Positions 25,485-35,302 of a stretch of 64,000 bases of DNA are shown piece after piece. Made by a program: the position numbers and the translations under genes. The number at the start of each line of letters is the position of its first letter. Within the stretch, counting starts at the first letter, position 1. The stretch is from Tolypothrix sp. FACHB-123 (lineage in GTDB: Bacteria; Cyanobacteriota; Cyanobacteriia; Cyanobacteriales; Nostocaceae). The notes under the pieces are model-generated. The model ran no database searches. It worked only from the letters and a program-made list of their open reading frames with translations, and had not been told where the DNA came from. The stretch is taken from assembly GCF_014697075.1 (NCBI RefSeq), contig NZ_JACJRE010000012.1, positions 1 to 64,000 of the forward strand, given 5' to 3'.

Positions 25485-27497
25485 TTAACCCAACAATGCT
25501 TTAGCTTTAGCTAATACATTCTCAACGCTAAAGCCAAACTTCTCTAAACATACGCCGCCAGGAGCAGAAGCACCAAAGCGATCAATGGCTATAACATCGC
25601 CTTCGGTTCCGACATACTTGTGCCAGCCGAAGCTAGAACCAGCTTCTACAGCCAAGCGCTTGGTGACAGCTTTTGGTAGCACAGATTCTCTGTAAGCTGC
25701 ATCCTGTGCTTCAAACAAATCCCATGCAGGTAAGGAGACAACACGGACTTTCTTACCTTCAGCAGTCAGCTTTTCAGCAGCAGTGACAGCAAGACTGACT
25801 TCTGAACCGGTAGCAATGATGATCAGATCTGGTGTCCCTTCGCTATCTACTAATATGTATCCACCCTTGGTGACACCTTCAATTGATGAACCTGCCAAGT
25901 TGGGGACATTTTGACGGGTGAAAGCTAACAAAGTCGGAGCATTTGCTTTTGCTCTTTCAATTGCTACTTTGTATGCACCGGAAGTTTCAGTTCCGTCTGC
26001 GGGGCGGATAACGGTGAGGTTAGGAATAGCGCGCAGGGAAGCCAGTGTTTCTATCGGTTGGTGGGTGGGGCCGTCTTCACCTTGGCCGATGGAGTCGTGA
26101 GTCATTACCCAAATACTACCGGCTTGGGACAAAGCGGATAAGCGGATTGGTGCCCGCATGTAATCTGAAAAGATGAGGAAGGTAGCACCATAGGGAATTA
26201 AGCCAGAACCGTGCAACGCTATACCATTGACAATTGCACCCATACCATGTTCCCTTACTCCATAGTGGATGTTGGGATTTTGGTATTGTCCTTTTTGGAA
26301 ATCGCCCTTACCCTTAAGTTCGGTTAAGTTGGAGTGGGTTAAGTCGGCGGAACCACCAATTAACTCTGGTAAAACTGCTGCTAGTTTGTTTAAGCAGGTT
26401 TCTGAGTGTTTGCGGGTGGGTAATGCTTTGTCTTCGGGGGTGTAGGTAGGTAGTACCTTATCCCAACCATCAGGCAGTTTACCGCTGATGTAACGCTCAA
26501 ATTCAGCTGCTTCTTGGGGATACTTAGCTTTGTAATCAGCAAAGGCTTTATTCCACTCAGCTTCGTAGGCTGCACCACGCTCAACAGCTTTGCGGGTGTG
26601 GTTGAGAGCATCTTGGGGAACTACAAAAGGTTCGTATTCCCAGCCCAAATTTTTCCGAGTCAAAGAGACTTCATCTGTACCTAAGGCAGCACCATGAACG
26701 CCCGCGGTGTTGGCTTTGTTGGGAGAACCGTAACCGATGGTGGTGGTGACTTTAATCATCGAAGGCTTGTCAGTAACAGATTTGGCCTCTTCGATGGCTT
26801 TGGCGATCGCTTCTAAGTCAGTGTTACCTTCTTTAACATGGAGAACGTGCCAACCGTAAGCTTCAAATCGCTTAGAAACATCTTCGGTGAAGGCAACATC
26901 TGTAGAACCATCAATAGAGATGTGGTTGTCGTCATACAGAGCGATGAGTTTGCCTAATCCCAAGTGTCCCGCAAAGGAAGCAGCTTCACCAGAAACACCT
27001 TCCATGTTACAACCATCACCCAAAATCACGTAAGTGTAATGGTCAACAATTTTGGCATCGGGCTTGTTATATTTAGCTGCTAGGTGTGCTTCAGCGATCG
27101 CCAAACCAACGCCATTGGCAATGCCTTGTCCTAGGGGGCCGGTAGTAACTTCTACACCAGCAGTCATAAAGTTTTCGGGGTGTCCGGGGGTTTTGGATTC
27201 CCACTGCCGGAATTGCTTGATGTCCTCAATGGTTACACTGTCGAAACCATATAAGTAGAGCAGGGCATACTGCAACATGGAGCCGTGCCCAGCAGACAGG
27301 ATAAAGCGATCGCGGTTAAACCATTTGGGATTCTTGGGGTTAAACCGCATAAAGCGATCCCATAGTACAAAAGCCATTGGAGCAGCGCCCATCGGCAGCC
27401 CTGGGTGTCCCGATTTTGCTTTTTCTACGGCATCAATAGCCAAAAAGCGAATCGAGTTAATAGATAGTTCTTCGAGGGATTGGGTTGCAACAGCCAT
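25485..27497 (-). CDS. tkt: Transketolase
   Basis: A 670-residue transketolase of normal length. Thiamine-diphosphate motif [19 protein letters not shown]-terminal [19 protein letters not shown], the middle-domain [18 protein letters not shown] and [17 protein letters not shown] are all intact. It transfers two-carbon units in the Calvin cycle and the pentose phosphate pathway and is essential for RuBP regeneration. It is a single-gene unit with its own terminator and a 337-bp gap upstream. Confidence 0.97.
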   Translation of the reverse strand: MAVATQSLEELSINSIRFLAIDAVEKAKSGHPGLPMGAAPMAFVLWDRFMRFNPKNPKWFNRDRFILSAGHGSMLQYALLYLYGFDSVTIEDIKQFRQWESKTPGHPENFMTAGVEVTTGPLGQGIANGVGLAIAEAHLAAKYNKPDAKIVDHYTYVILGDGCNMEGVSGEAASFAGHLGLGKLIALYDDNHISIDGSTDVAFTEDVSKRFEAYGWHVLHVKEGNTDLEAIAKAIEEAKSVTDKPSMIKVTTTIGYGSPNKANTAGVHGAALGTDEVSLTRKNLGWEYEPFVVPQDALNHTRKAVERGAAYEAEWNKAFADYKAKYPQEAAEFERYISGKLPDGWDKVLPTYTPEDKALPTRKHSETCLNKLAAVLPELIGGSADLTHSNLTELKGKGDFQKGQYQNPNIHYGVREHGMGAIVNGIALHGSGLIPYGATFLIFSDYMRAPIRLSALSQAGSIWVMTHDSIGQGEDGPTHQPIETLASLRAIPNLTVIRPADGTETSGAYKVAIERAKANAPTLLAFTRQNVPNLAGSSIEGVTKGGYILVDSEGTPDLIIIATGSEVSLAVTAAEKLTAEGKKVRVVSLPAWDLFEAQDAAYRESVLPKAVTKRLAVEAGSSFGWHKYVGTEGDVIAIDRFGASAPGGVCLEKFGFSVENVLAKAKALLG

Positions 27498-27834
27498 AAT
27501 CTCTTGTTTTTAACGACGGGTTAGCACTCTTGGTAGCTCACTTACCGGGGAGGCAAAAAGCGAAAAAAGCGTTGTTCGGTTTCCGGACAAGCTATTTTTC
27601 CAAACCGGGATGGGGATTTTCTTCCCACTTGATTGCCTTGTTCTTTTGACATTCCCCCTATCTTTATCATCCCACTCCCAATTGTTGATGGACAAGCGGG
27701 ATTTTTGGTGATGACGGTGATAAATCCAGCTAATAATTGGGTTGTGTTGAACCCTTGTTTTAGTTGGAAATGATGTTGATGATACGTTTACCACCAATTT
27801 TCGTCTCAGCGATTAGCTAATGTCTGGGGAATTT
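27498..27834. other. Intergenic region between fabF and tkt
   Basis: Holds the tkt promoter region. A small TTGTTCGG/CCGGACAA hairpin is at about 27572-27590. The minus-strand open frame at 27510-27797 has no family resemblance and is not called. Confidence 0.45.
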
Positions 27835-29082
27835 TTAAACGTATTTCTTAAAGGCTAGCGTGACATTGTGACCGCCAAACCCAAAAGAATTAGATAATGC
27901 CACATTAACTTGTTGAGTGCGGCTCTTGTGCGCAATATAATCCAGGTCACAATCTGGATCGGGATTTTCTAAATTTATGGTTGGTGGAACTCGATCGTTG
28001 GCAACCGCCAGTACTGTAGCTACGGCTTCAATACCGCCAGAACCGCCCAAAAGATGACCTGTCATCGATTTGGTAGAGCTGATGGCTATGTTATGAGCAC
28101 TATCGCCCAAGGCTTTTTTCATCGCCGCCGTTTCTGTGGAATCATTTGCTGGGGTGCTGGTGCCATGAGCATTGATATAGTTCACCATTTCTGGGGTGAG
28201 TCCCCCATCTTTCAGCGCTAGTTCTATGGCTCTGGCTGCTCCCAATCCACCAGGGACTGGGGAGGTCATGTGATATGCATCACAGGTCATCCCATAACCG
28301 ACCATTTCTGCATAAATGCGAGCGCCACGACTCAATGCGTGTTCTAGTTCTTCTAGCAGCAAAATTCCCGCACCTTCACCCATGACAAACCCATCGCGAT
28401 CGCGGTCAAAGGGACGGCAAGCATTAGCCGGCTCATTACGAGTGGAAAGTGCCCGTGCGGCAGCAAATCCTGCTACACCCAAGGGTGTAATTGCCGCTTC
28501 GCACCCGCCACAAATCATGGCTTTGGCATACCCCCATTGAATTTGGCGAAAAGCATCTCCTATGGCATTAGAACCAGCTGCACAAGCAGTTACAGAGCAG
28601 GAATTGGGGCCTTTAGCTCCGGTATGAATAGCTGTTAATCCGGCTGCCATATTGGCGATCATCATTGGGATCATGAACGGACTACAGCGATCGGGGCCGC
28701 GGTTTAGGTACACTGTTTGCTGGTCTTCTAAAACCTTCAGTCCACCAATACCAGAACCAATAATTACACCAACTTGTTCGGCATTCAGTTCATGAATATC
28801 TAAACGCGCGTCAGCTACAGCTTGTTTTGCAGCCGAAACCCCAAACTGGGAGAATCGATCCATGCGCTTGGCGTCTTTGCGCTCCAAGTATTCGTGTGGG
28901 TCAAAGTTTTTTACCTCACCAGCAATGCGGCAATCGTGTTTAGATGCATCAAAAGCGGTGATGTAGTCAATGCCATTACGACCACTTAACAATCCTTCCC
29001 AATACTGTTCTGGTGTATTGCCAATCGGTGTAATCGCGCCCACACCAGTTACCACAACGCGTTTACGTTTATAATCTGTCAT
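27835..29082 (-). CDS. fabF: 3-oxoacyl-[acyl-carrier-protein] synthase II
   Basis: A 415-residue KAS II. The nucleophile lies in SVTACAAGSNAIGDAF (Cys about 166), with the two catalytic His in INAHGTSTPANDSTE and KSMTGHLLGGSGG. It condenses acyl-ACP with malonyl-ACP in fatty-acid elongation and contributes to unsaturated-lipid balance. The acpP gene lies 157 bp upstream on the same strand, the usual acpP-fabF order, so the two are probably co-transcribed. The gap contains repeat-like sequence (TAGGGGCTAGG and AATCCCTAAT units). Confidence 0.96.
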   Translation of the reverse strand: MTDYKRKRVVVTGVGAITPIGNTPEQYWEGLLSGRNGIDYITAFDASKHDCRIAGEVKNFDPHEYLERKDAKRMDRFSQFGVSAAKQAVADARLDIHELNAEQVGVIIGSGIGGLKVLEDQQTVYLNRGPDRCSPFMIPMMIANMAAGLTAIHTGAKGPNSCSVTACAAGSNAIGDAFRQIQWGYAKAMICGGCEAAITPLGVAGFAAARALSTRNEPANACRPFDRDRDGFVMGEGAGILLLEELEHALSRGARIYAEMVGYGMTCDAYHMTSPVPGGLGAARAIELALKDGGLTPEMVNYINAHGTSTPANDSTETAAMKKALGDSAHNIAISSTKSMTGHLLGGSGGIEAVATVLAVANDRVPPTINLENPDPDCDLDYIAHKSRTQQVNVALSNSFGFGGHNVTLAFKKYV

Positions 29083-29239
29083 GACTCAGTTAAAGGTGGC
29101 GAAAAAGCAGCAAAAAAGGTGACTAGTGAATAGGGAATAGGCTTCGGCTACGCTCAGCCTAAAGGGGTTAGGGGCTAGGAACTAAGGAATGGAGTTTTTC
29201 CCGATCCCCAATCCCTAATGCTCGATCCCTAATTGCTTT

Positions 29240-29491
29240 TCAGGCAGATGCAGCAGCTTTTTCCTTGATATAATTCACTGCATCTTGAACCGATAAAATC
29301 TTTTCAGCGGCTTCATCAGGAATTTCAATATCAAATTCTTCTTCAAAAGCCATTACCAGTTCCACAATATCTAGGGAATCAGCTCCCAAATCGTCAATAA
29401 ATGTGGCTTGTGGTGTGATCTTCTCAGCGTCAACACCCAGTTGTTCGATGACGACTTTCTTAACTTTTTCCAACACTTCGTCTTGGCTCAT
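29240..29491 (-). CDS. acpP: Acyl carrier protein
   Basis: An 83-residue acidic ACP with the phosphopantetheine attachment Ser in [19 protein letters not shown]. It carries acyl chains for fatty-acid synthesis; substrate of FabF encoded next. Confidence 0.97.
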   Translation of the reverse strand: MSQDEVLEKVKKVVIEQLGVDAEKITPQATFIDDLGADSLDIVELVMAFEEEFDIEIPDEAAEKILSVQDAVNYIKEKAAASA

Positions 29492-29789
29492 AAATATAAA
29501 GTCCTTAACCAGTTGCTATGATCTGCTCTTTATAGGCGACATTGTTTTGAGCATATACATCTTATCGGAAAGCGCGATCGCCCGTATACTGTCGAGAGAT
29601 TTTCTGACTATATAGGTTATGGGCGGCGCTATGCGATGGCATACGCTGTCAACATGTGTCTTTTTTGCAATTCTTACTGATTTTTTTTACAATGTCCAAA
29701 CTCGGATACATAGCCTTGCAAGCTACACTGGCAAGGGAAGATCAATAATTTATTGTTGAGAGCTGTTGCCCTCAACCAAATATACTTCT

Positions 29790-30695
29790 ATGCTATCTCA
29801 AACACTAAGATACGCTTACTTTCCTGGTTGTGTAGCTCAGGGTGCTTGTCGGGAACTTTACCAATCAACTCAAGCCTTAACCCAAGCACTAGGTATTCAA
29901 CTAATTGAACTGAAAAAAGCAGCTTGTTGCGGTTCTGGCACTTTTAAGGAAGATTCCCAACTGTTAGAAGACACAGTAAATGCGCGGAATATTGCTTTAG
30001 CAGAAGAGTTAAATTTACCTTTACTTACTCATTGCAGCACTTGTCAAGGTGTGATTGGTCATGTCGATGAACGCCTCAAAGAATGTCAAACAAAAAAACC
30101 AGAATACATTCAGCAAGTAAATGGTTTGTTGGCGAAAGAAGGTTGTTTACCTTATCGCGGAAGTACAGAAGTTAAACATCTTCTTTATGCTTTGGTAACT
30201 GATTACGGTTTAGAAGAAATTACTAAACGAGTTAGCCGCAAGTTAACTGGATTAAAATGTGCGGCGTTTTATGGTTGTTATCTTTTGCGGGCGCAAAAAT
30301 CTATGCCCTATGACGATCCTTATCGCCCAGAAGCAATGGAAAATGTTTTTCGGGCAGTGGGTGCAGAACCCATTTATTATCGAGGTCGGACTCAATGTTG
30401 TGGTTGGCCGTTAGCTAGTTACGCGACTACCGAATCTTTTAAGATGGCGGGGACGCATATTCAAGATGCTATCGCTGCTGGTGCTGATTGTTTAGTTACC
30501 CCTTGTCCTTTGTGTCATCTCAATTTAGATTCGCGTCAACCAGAGGTAGAAAAGGTAATTGACAAGAAACTGGGTTTACCGGTGTTACATTTACCCCAGT
30601 TAATTGCTTTGGCTTTAGGAGTTAGACCAGAAGAATTGGGTTTAGAACGTCACATTGTTTCGACAAAACCAGTGTTAGAAAAGTTAGGATTTTAA
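29790..30695 (+). CDS. HdrB-like protein with two CCG domains
   Basis: A 301-residue protein of the heterodisulfide-reductase subunit B / CCG family. Each half holds a cysteine-rich CCG motif: CVAQGACREL..AACCGSG..HCSTCQG and AFYGCYLL..TQCCGWPL..TPCPLCHLN. In HdrB such motifs bind non-cubane [4Fe-4S] clusters. In cyanobacteria these stand-alone proteins may take part in quinone- or thiol-linked redox chemistry; no HdrA or HdrC neighbour is present, so the partner is unknown. I start at ATG 29790 (MLSQTLRYAYFPGC) rather than TTG 29766, because the family begins just before YxPGC. The stop codon lies inside a long palindrome. Confidence 0.85.
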   Translation: MLSQTLRYAYFPGCVAQGACRELYQSTQALTQALGIQLIELKKAACCGSGTFKEDSQLLEDTVNARNIALAEELNLPLLTHCSTCQGVIGHVDERLKECQTKKPEYIQQVNGLLAKEGCLPYRGSTEVKHLLYALVTDYGLEEITKRVSRKLTGLKCAAFYGCYLLRAQKSMPYDDPYRPEAMENVFRAVGAEPIYYRGRTQCCGWPLASYATTESFKMAGTHIQDAIAAGADCLVTPCPLCHLNLDSRQPEVEKVIDKKLGLPVLHLPQLIALALGVRPEELGLERHIVSTKPVLEKLGF

Positions 30696-30739
30696 TCATT
30701 AATTGAATTGATTTTGTGATATCGATTCAATTAATGATT
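30694..30739 (+). terminator. 15-bp perfect inverted repeat at the end of the HdrB-like gene
   Basis: AATCATTAATTGAAT (30694-30708) is exactly inverted at 30725-30739. It begins inside the stop codon, so it will fold as the mRNA leaves the ribosome; probable terminator or 3' protecting stem. Confidence 0.55.
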
Positions 30740-30760
30740 GTGACATATGGATTGTCGCAA

Positions 30761-30819
30761 AGGGTGGGGGAAAACCCGCCCCTACAAATTAACCCCGGCT
30801 TATTGAATAAGTCGGGGTT
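30761..30819. repeat. GGGTGGG...CCCGCCCCTAC repeat and adjacent AACCCCG...CGGGGTT hairpin
   Basis: Two hairpins stand side by side between convergent genes: 30761-30785 (GTAGGGG family) and 30791-30819 (AACCCCG..CTTATT/AATAAG..CGGGGTT). The second is a plausible terminator for the hsp20 gene. Confidence 0.5.
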
Positions 30820-30846
30820 ATTAATGCAGCTAATTCTTAATTAGAA

Positions 30847-31350
30847 TTAGGAATTACTATCAGACCAAACATCATTTTTTACTGCTGAATCAGCAGGTGC
30901 GATCGCACCTTGACTATCTGCCAAATTAATTTTGACTACTTTCTTTTTGACTTCTTCTACCTTAGGTAAGGTTAATGTCAAAATGCCATTCTTAAATTCG
31001 GCTTGTACACGATCGTTTTGGATGGGCACAGGTAGATTGACAATCCGTTGGAACTTTCCGTAGCGGAACTCTGAACGGAAGAAACGTCCTTCTTGATTTT
31101 TGGTTTCTTGGCGAGTCTCACCAGCAATAGCAACTGCTTCTCTAGTTACATGAACATCTAGGTCTTTGCCTTCAATTCCAGGAATTTCAGCTCGTAAAAT
31201 TATGCTATCGTTGGTATCTTGCAATTCAATCGCTGGTGTCCAAGCTTGAGTAATTTGTGAGTTAACTCCTGCTAGTTCATCAAACATTCTATCCATTTGA
31301 CGGCGGAGAGTTTCCATTTCCGAGAAGGGTTGCCAACGTACTAATGCCAT
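30847..31350 (-). CDS. Small heat-shock protein (Hsp20/alpha-crystallin)
   Basis: A 167-residue class A small heat-shock protein. The alpha-crystallin domain spans about 40-145 (PAIELQDTNDSIILRAEIPG to the closing FKNGILTLTLPK); the C-terminal region VKKKVVKINL holds the IxI-type tail for oligomer assembly. It holds unfolding proteins and binds thylakoid membranes in cyanobacteria. I use ATG 31350 (MALVRWQPFSEMETLRRQMD), which is the family N-terminus, over TTG 31368; GGAGG lies 11 nt upstream of it. No CIRCE element is visible upstream. Confidence 0.93.
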   Translation of the reverse strand: MALVRWQPFSEMETLRRQMDRMFDELAGVNSQITQAWTPAIELQDTNDSIILRAEIPGIEGKDLDVHVTREAVAIAGETRQETKNQEGRFFRSEFRYGKFQRIVNLPVPIQNDRVQAEFKNGILTLTLPKVEEVKKKVVKINLADSQGAIAPADSAVKNDVWSDSNS

Positions 31351-31560
31351 AACGATAATAACCTCCAAACAAACAGTAGTAATAACTAAATTTGGTTAAT
31401 TAATTAGTAATTGAGAAGGAAAAAATTGCAGAATTTAGAATTATTTATTTGGTGTGGCTTTGCTCGATCGCCTATGTTTATATATTGGCTGAAACCCCAA
31501 ATTTAGTTATTAGGGGAAACCCTACTTATGGTTGTAGTGCTTCCCCGAATGGTTAACTTC

Positions 31561-32604
31561 TCACTTGGGTTCTTGACGTTGGAATTGTTTCACCAATTTA
31601 TAAATTTCTGGCAGGCGGTTATAAATCGCCGATACTTTGAGATATAGTTTGTGGGGAATGGCGGGAGTACCAGAGACAATTTCCCCAGGTGCGACATCGT
31701 TGTGAATTCCCGCTTGCGCCGATGCGATCGCACCGTCACCAATTTTCACTTGATTGGCTATTCCTGTTTGTCCAGCCAGAATCACGCGATTACCAACTTG
31801 TACGCCTCCAGCCATCCCAGCTTGACCAGCGATCGCACAACCAGAGCCAATTTTGCAACCGTGACCAATTTGCACTAAGTTGTCAATAATGGTATCGCTG
31901 CCTACCCGTGTTTCTCCCACAGCAGGACGGTCAATGGCGGTATTACAACCAACTTCTACCCGGTCTTCTAAGACAGTGTAACCGGATTGTTCCATTTTTA
32001 CCCAACCAGTACGGGTAGGCACATAGCCAAAACCTTCTGCACCAATAACAACGCCACTATGAATCACGCAATCCGCACCAATTTGGCTGCGTTCGTGGAT
32101 GGTACAGTTAGCATGTAAGGTAGTGCGATCGCCAATGGTTACATCTGGATAAATGACGACATTCGGATGAATAATCGCCCCATTGCCCACTTTTACCCCG
32201 GGCTGAATCACTACATGGGGGCCGATGTAAACATCGCTACCAATTTCTGCTGTCGGGTGAATCACAGCCGTAGGATGAATTTCTGGACTGGGGCGGTATG
32301 GTTGATAAAAAAGTGCGATCGCTTTTGCAAATAACAAGCGCGGTTCTTTTGTAGCTACCCAGACGATATTTCGCTCTTGCGCTTGCATCTGTAATTTTTC
32401 GTCCTGAGGCAAAATCAACGCACTCGCATTAGTTTTACCCACCCAGAAACCAAATTTTGGCCCTTCTACATAGCTGAGATTCCCAGGAGTCGCTTCATCA
32501 ATCGCTGCTAACCCTGTAATCTCTGGATCGTGGTTTTCGTTAGCGGTAAGACTGCGATCGGTAACAATGTCACCAAGTCGGCTCACAATTTCGCTGAATT
32601 TCAT
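31561..32604 (-). CDS. lpxD: UDP-3-O-acylglucosamine N-acyltransferase
   Basis: A 347-residue LpxD. It has the N-terminal uridine-binding domain (1-100) and a left-handed beta-helix of hexapeptide repeats (IHPTAVIHPTAEIGSDVYIG onward) with the catalytic His region at VQIGHGCKIG and the end PAIPHKLYLK. It adds the N-linked acyl chain in lipid A synthesis in the outer-membrane pathway. No other lpx gene is adjacent here. Confidence 0.93.
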   Translation of the reverse strand: MKFSEIVSRLGDIVTDRSLTANENHDPEITGLAAIDEATPGNLSYVEGPKFGFWVGKTNASALILPQDEKLQMQAQERNIVWVATKEPRLLFAKAIALFYQPYRPSPEIHPTAVIHPTAEIGSDVYIGPHVVIQPGVKVGNGAIIHPNVVIYPDVTIGDRTTLHANCTIHERSQIGADCVIHSGVVIGAEGFGYVPTRTGWVKMEQSGYTVLEDRVEVGCNTAIDRPAVGETRVGSDTIIDNLVQIGHGCKIGSGCAIAGQAGMAGGVQVGNRVILAGQTGIANQVKIGDGAIASAQAGIHNDVAPGEIVSGTPAIPHKLYLKVSAIYNRLPEIYKLVKQFQRQEPK

Positions 32605-32736
32605 CTTATTACTTTAAGAGTCATCTAAACAAAGGCAAGATAATTGTCGCTCTTTGTTAGCCATATGTTCATTATTTATACTGAATTTTGGGCATTGGGC
32701 ATTAGTTACTTCCCCATTTCCTTGTCCCCTAACTCC

Positions 32737-33294
32737 CTACCACCAGCGCAAAGTATGATGTAAGCGCGATCGCTCGTTTAACCGCCACCAAATTGCTAAA
32801 GTTAATTGGCGAGAAATCTTTTCTGTAGTTCCCAGCTTGTCAACAGGGTAAAAAAACCAGCACACCCGCAAACAACGCGGAGAATCATAAGCTAACAGCC
32901 AAGTTTTTTCATAACGAACTAAATCAGCTATCCAAACTGGTTCTATCTTCTGGGTTTGGATGAAGTTAGCAAATGCGATCGCATCTAGGCGATGTTTCTT
33001 GATACCTTGGGGTATATAAGTTTCCGCATATCGCCAAAATAAATCGTTGAATTTTTTCCCGAGAACTTTTGCTGTACGTGGTAATAGTTCGCGCACTTCT
33101 CCTAACCGCTTCCATTTGAGAGAATTCGCAAACATATTTACCTGTTGGCTAGAAATTGCAGCTAATTCCTGTATCTGTAATTCAGTTAATCCCAACTCTG
33201 CGCCCACACTTTGCGGATTAGCAAAAAAACGCTGTCTCAATTGCGAATTAGTATACAGTTGGGCTAAAACTTGCTGTGTTTGTGCTAACCCCAT
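32737..33294 (-). CDS. MNIO partner protein (SCO6045/DUF2063-like)
   Basis: A 185-residue protein encoded last in the MNIO cassette; its start overlaps the MNIO gene by 10 bp. The N-terminal half (LYTNSQLRQRFFANPQSVGA then ELGLTELQIQELAAISSQQVNMF) resembles the small helical domain that partners DUF692 enzymes, and the C-terminal half (YEKTWLLAYDSPRCLRVCWF) resembles the strand-rich part of those partners. In known MNIO systems the partner binds the precursor and presents it to the enzyme. The family link is from memory of pattern, and is moderate. Confidence 0.6.
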   Translation of the reverse strand: MGLAQTQQVLAQLYTNSQLRQRFFANPQSVGAELGLTELQIQELAAISSQQVNMFANSLKWKRLGEVRELLPRTAKVLGKKFNDLFWRYAETYIPQGIKKHRLDAIAFANFIQTQKIEPVWIADLVRYEKTWLLAYDSPRCLRVCWFFYPVDKLGTTEKISRQLTLAIWWRLNERSRLHHTLRWW

Positions 33295-34118
33295 CGCTGA
33301 TGACTCCTACCGATTTCTCTAGCTTGTTGTAGTTCTCCCACTAATTCGCTAAATAATGGCAAATTTTCATCTCTTTCCAAGACAATCCCTTTGACTGGAA
33401 CCTGAGCAACAACTTTATCCATCAATTGCCAAACTTCCATCGGGGTTGATTGAGAATGACTGTCAATCAATACACCATCATGCCAATGTCCGCCAACAAA
33501 ATGCAACTGAACTATCCGTTCTAGAGGTAATTGACTGAGAAAATCATCCACGTTATAGCCGTGATTGACAGCATTAGTATGCAGGTTTGTCACATCTAAC
33601 AGCAAGCCACAATCAGCGCGTTCTACTATTTCCGCTAAAAACTGCGCTTCTGTCATCTCCGCACCGGGAAGCGTCACCATATAAGTGATATTTTCCACAA
33701 TAAACGGCACCTCAATCCAACGCCGTACCTCAGCGATATTCCGACAGACAACTTCCACTGCTTCTTGGGTATAAGGTAGGGGTGATAAATGTCCGATATC
33801 CACCCCACCAGCTTGAGTAAAACAAATATGTTCGCTCCACCAAGGTGGGTTAAGCTGTTTTACTAGTGCTGCTAGTTTCCGCAAATAATCTACATCCAAA
33901 CCTTCCGCACTACCCAATGACAAATTAATAGCATGGGGAATTATCGGAAAATGCGCCGCCAGCAATTCTAATTCCTGTTGTTTGTGCCAAGGTGAATCTA
34001 GATAATGTTCAGCAACAATTTCCAGAAAGTCTACTTGCTGGCGGTTAAGAAACAAATCGCTTTTAAATGGTTGGCGAAAACCTAACCCCGCGCCTAAAGT
34101 TGGAAGTTGAGACAACAT
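33285..34118 (-). CDS. MNIO (DUF692/UPF0276) multinuclear non-heme iron oxidase
   Basis: A 277-residue TIM-barrel enzyme of the DUF692 family. Conserved metal-binding segments are visible in order: GAGLGFRQPF, FLEIVAEHY, WWSEHICFT, FIVENITYMV, CGLLLDVTNLHTNAVNHGYN, and VQLHFVGGHWHDGVLIDSHS. Characterised members (MbnB, TglH, bufferin-type BufB) oxidise cysteine residues in ribosomal peptides using a multi-iron centre. I start at ATG 34118 (MLSQLPTLGAGLGF) instead of the open frame at 34157 because GGAGG, provided by the last Gly codons of the upstream gene, is 10 nt before it. Substrate prediction: the Cys-rich tail of the upstream product. Confidence 0.85.
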   Translation of the reverse strand: MLSQLPTLGAGLGFRQPFKSDLFLNRQQVDFLEIVAEHYLDSPWHKQQELELLAAHFPIIPHAINLSLGSAEGLDVDYLRKLAALVKQLNPPWWSEHICFTQAGGVDIGHLSPLPYTQEAVEVVCRNIAEVRRWIEVPFIVENITYMVTLPGAEMTEAQFLAEIVERADCGLLLDVTNLHTNAVNHGYNVDDFLSQLPLERIVQLHFVGGHWHDGVLIDSHSQSTPMEVWQLMDKVVAQVPVKGIVLERDENLPLFSELVGELQQAREIGRSHQRWG

Positions 34119-34123
34119 TGTTT

Positions 34124-35092
34124 TTAACCTCCGCAACCACCGCCACAACCACCACAACCGCCACCGCAGGAACTCCCGCAGGAACTCCCGCTACTACAGG
34201 AACTACCACTGCTACAGGAACTAACGCTACCGCAACCGCTACTGCTACATGAGCCACCGTTAGAGTTGCTTTGTCTGCTATTTGTGGAAGCGAATCTTGT
34301 AGGAAAGAAAATTTTGTAATATGAGTCGTAGGTACTACCAGCTAATGATTCGACACCAAATAGTGCGACGACCAAGTTATAGTCAAATGCAGAAGGTAAG
34401 CTATATTTTACCTTGGTTTTTGATTCAGCAAAGGTTTGTTGCAGTTGTTTGAGGTAGGCTTCACCACGAATACTTAAACGCGATCGCCTACTCGCAAACC
34501 ATATAATAAACATAATTGACAGGACAGCCATCACAATCAGAAACCCTACATTATGCCGTCCTTTTCCTAAAGCGATGAAGAGTTTATACGCCCCTAAACT
34601 CAAAATTATTGTCGCTGCAATCAAGCCAACTTGAATATTTGCTGCTTGCCATTTTTGAGCATATAGTAATTGCTCATTGTCTAACTGCTCTTCGTAGATT
34701 TGGCAGTAAGACTGCACTTTTTCAGCGATTGATTCTATAGATTTAGTTCCTGGATTAGAAGAAAAATTAGTCAAAACCTCACGTTCTATCTGCTGTAGAT
34801 CCGAAAAATTATCATTTGCTGTGCGGATAATTAATTGTTCAGAAACTTGTAAATAATCCCTCTGAATTAAATTCAAAATTGCTACTTTTACAACTTCTAC
34901 GGCTCCCGAACGCAAGTAAGCAATTTCGTAGGGATCTGGTTGACTGGGAATTAACGGTAAAGATTGATTTTTTGTGGGATCTTGTACAAACCATCCACAG
35001 ACGATTGCGATCAAGATAATAACACTGCCATACAACAGTAGAAAATCCGGCCCGTACATATCTGCTATAGGATTATGTAGCAAGGCATCCAT
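34124..35092 (-). CDS. TIGR04222-type membrane protein with Gly/Ser/Cys-rich tail
   Basis: A 322-residue protein. One membrane helix near 19-37 (LLLYGSVIILIAIVCGWFV) and two at about 155-200 (VGLIAATIILSLGAYKLFIA, then NVGFLIVMAVLSIMFIIWF) flank a soluble segment with winged-helix look (YLRSGAVEVVKVAILNLIQR). The last 45 residues are only Gly, Ser and Cys (plus one Val) with nine Cys, spaced mostly as SSC and GGC. The same architecture next to DUF692 is known as the TIGR04222 group, suspected of carrying a modifiable peptide at its C-terminus. It is the first gene of a three-gene unit; the stop is 5 bp before the MNIO start. Confidence 0.75.
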   Translation of the reverse strand: MDALLHNPIADMYGPDFLLLYGSVIILIAIVCGWFVQDPTKNQSLPLIPSQPDPYEIAYLRSGAVEVVKVAILNLIQRDYLQVSEQLIIRTANDNFSDLQQIEREVLTNFSSNPGTKSIESIAEKVQSYCQIYEEQLDNEQLLYAQKWQAANIQVGLIAATIILSLGAYKLFIALGKGRHNVGFLIVMAVLSIMFIIWFASRRSRLSIRGEAYLKQLQQTFAESKTKVKYSLPSAFDYNLVVALFGVESLAGSTYDSYYKIFFPTRFASTNSRQSNSNGGSCSSSGCGSVSSCSSGSSCSSGSSCGSSCGGGCGGCGGGCGG

Positions 35093-35239
35093 AAAGTTTA
35101 CTCCCGATTGGCATCAATCAACTTCTGGGCTGGCAACAAAAGCCCTATGTTTATTCACGCTGATATATTTCTACAATTCCATTCCCAACCTTTACGGAAA
35201 CATTCTAAGATACTGTTGACTGTTGCCGGTTGATTACTT

Positions 35240-35302
35240 GTACGGGCGGGTTCACAAATATCCTCAACGATCAACGATGATTCTCAATAAACCCGCCCCT
35301 AC
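35240..35302. repeat. 63-bp dispersed palindromic repeat, copy A
   Basis: Begins GTACGGGCGGGTTCAC and ends AACCCGCCCCTAC, with an inner TCAACGATCAACGATGATTC. Copies of exactly the same length lie at 47144-47206 and 58037-58099 in inverted orientation. The terminal CTAC of this copy supplies the stop codon of the K+ channel gene. Confidence 0.75.

Noticed and set aside
27515-27545. CIRCE element near tkt
   Set aside because: One half (TTAGCACTC) is present, but the inverted GAGTGCTAA half is missing.
27510-27797. Minus-strand ORF of 95 codons upstream of tkt
   Set aside because: Biased composition, no recognisable motif, occupies the promoter region of tkt.
34063-34257. Open frames opposite the Cys-rich tail (Val/Ala-rich or Thr/Ala-rich)
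   Set aside because: Low-complexity antisense of Gly/Ser/Cys codons; no ribosome binding site and no homology pattern.
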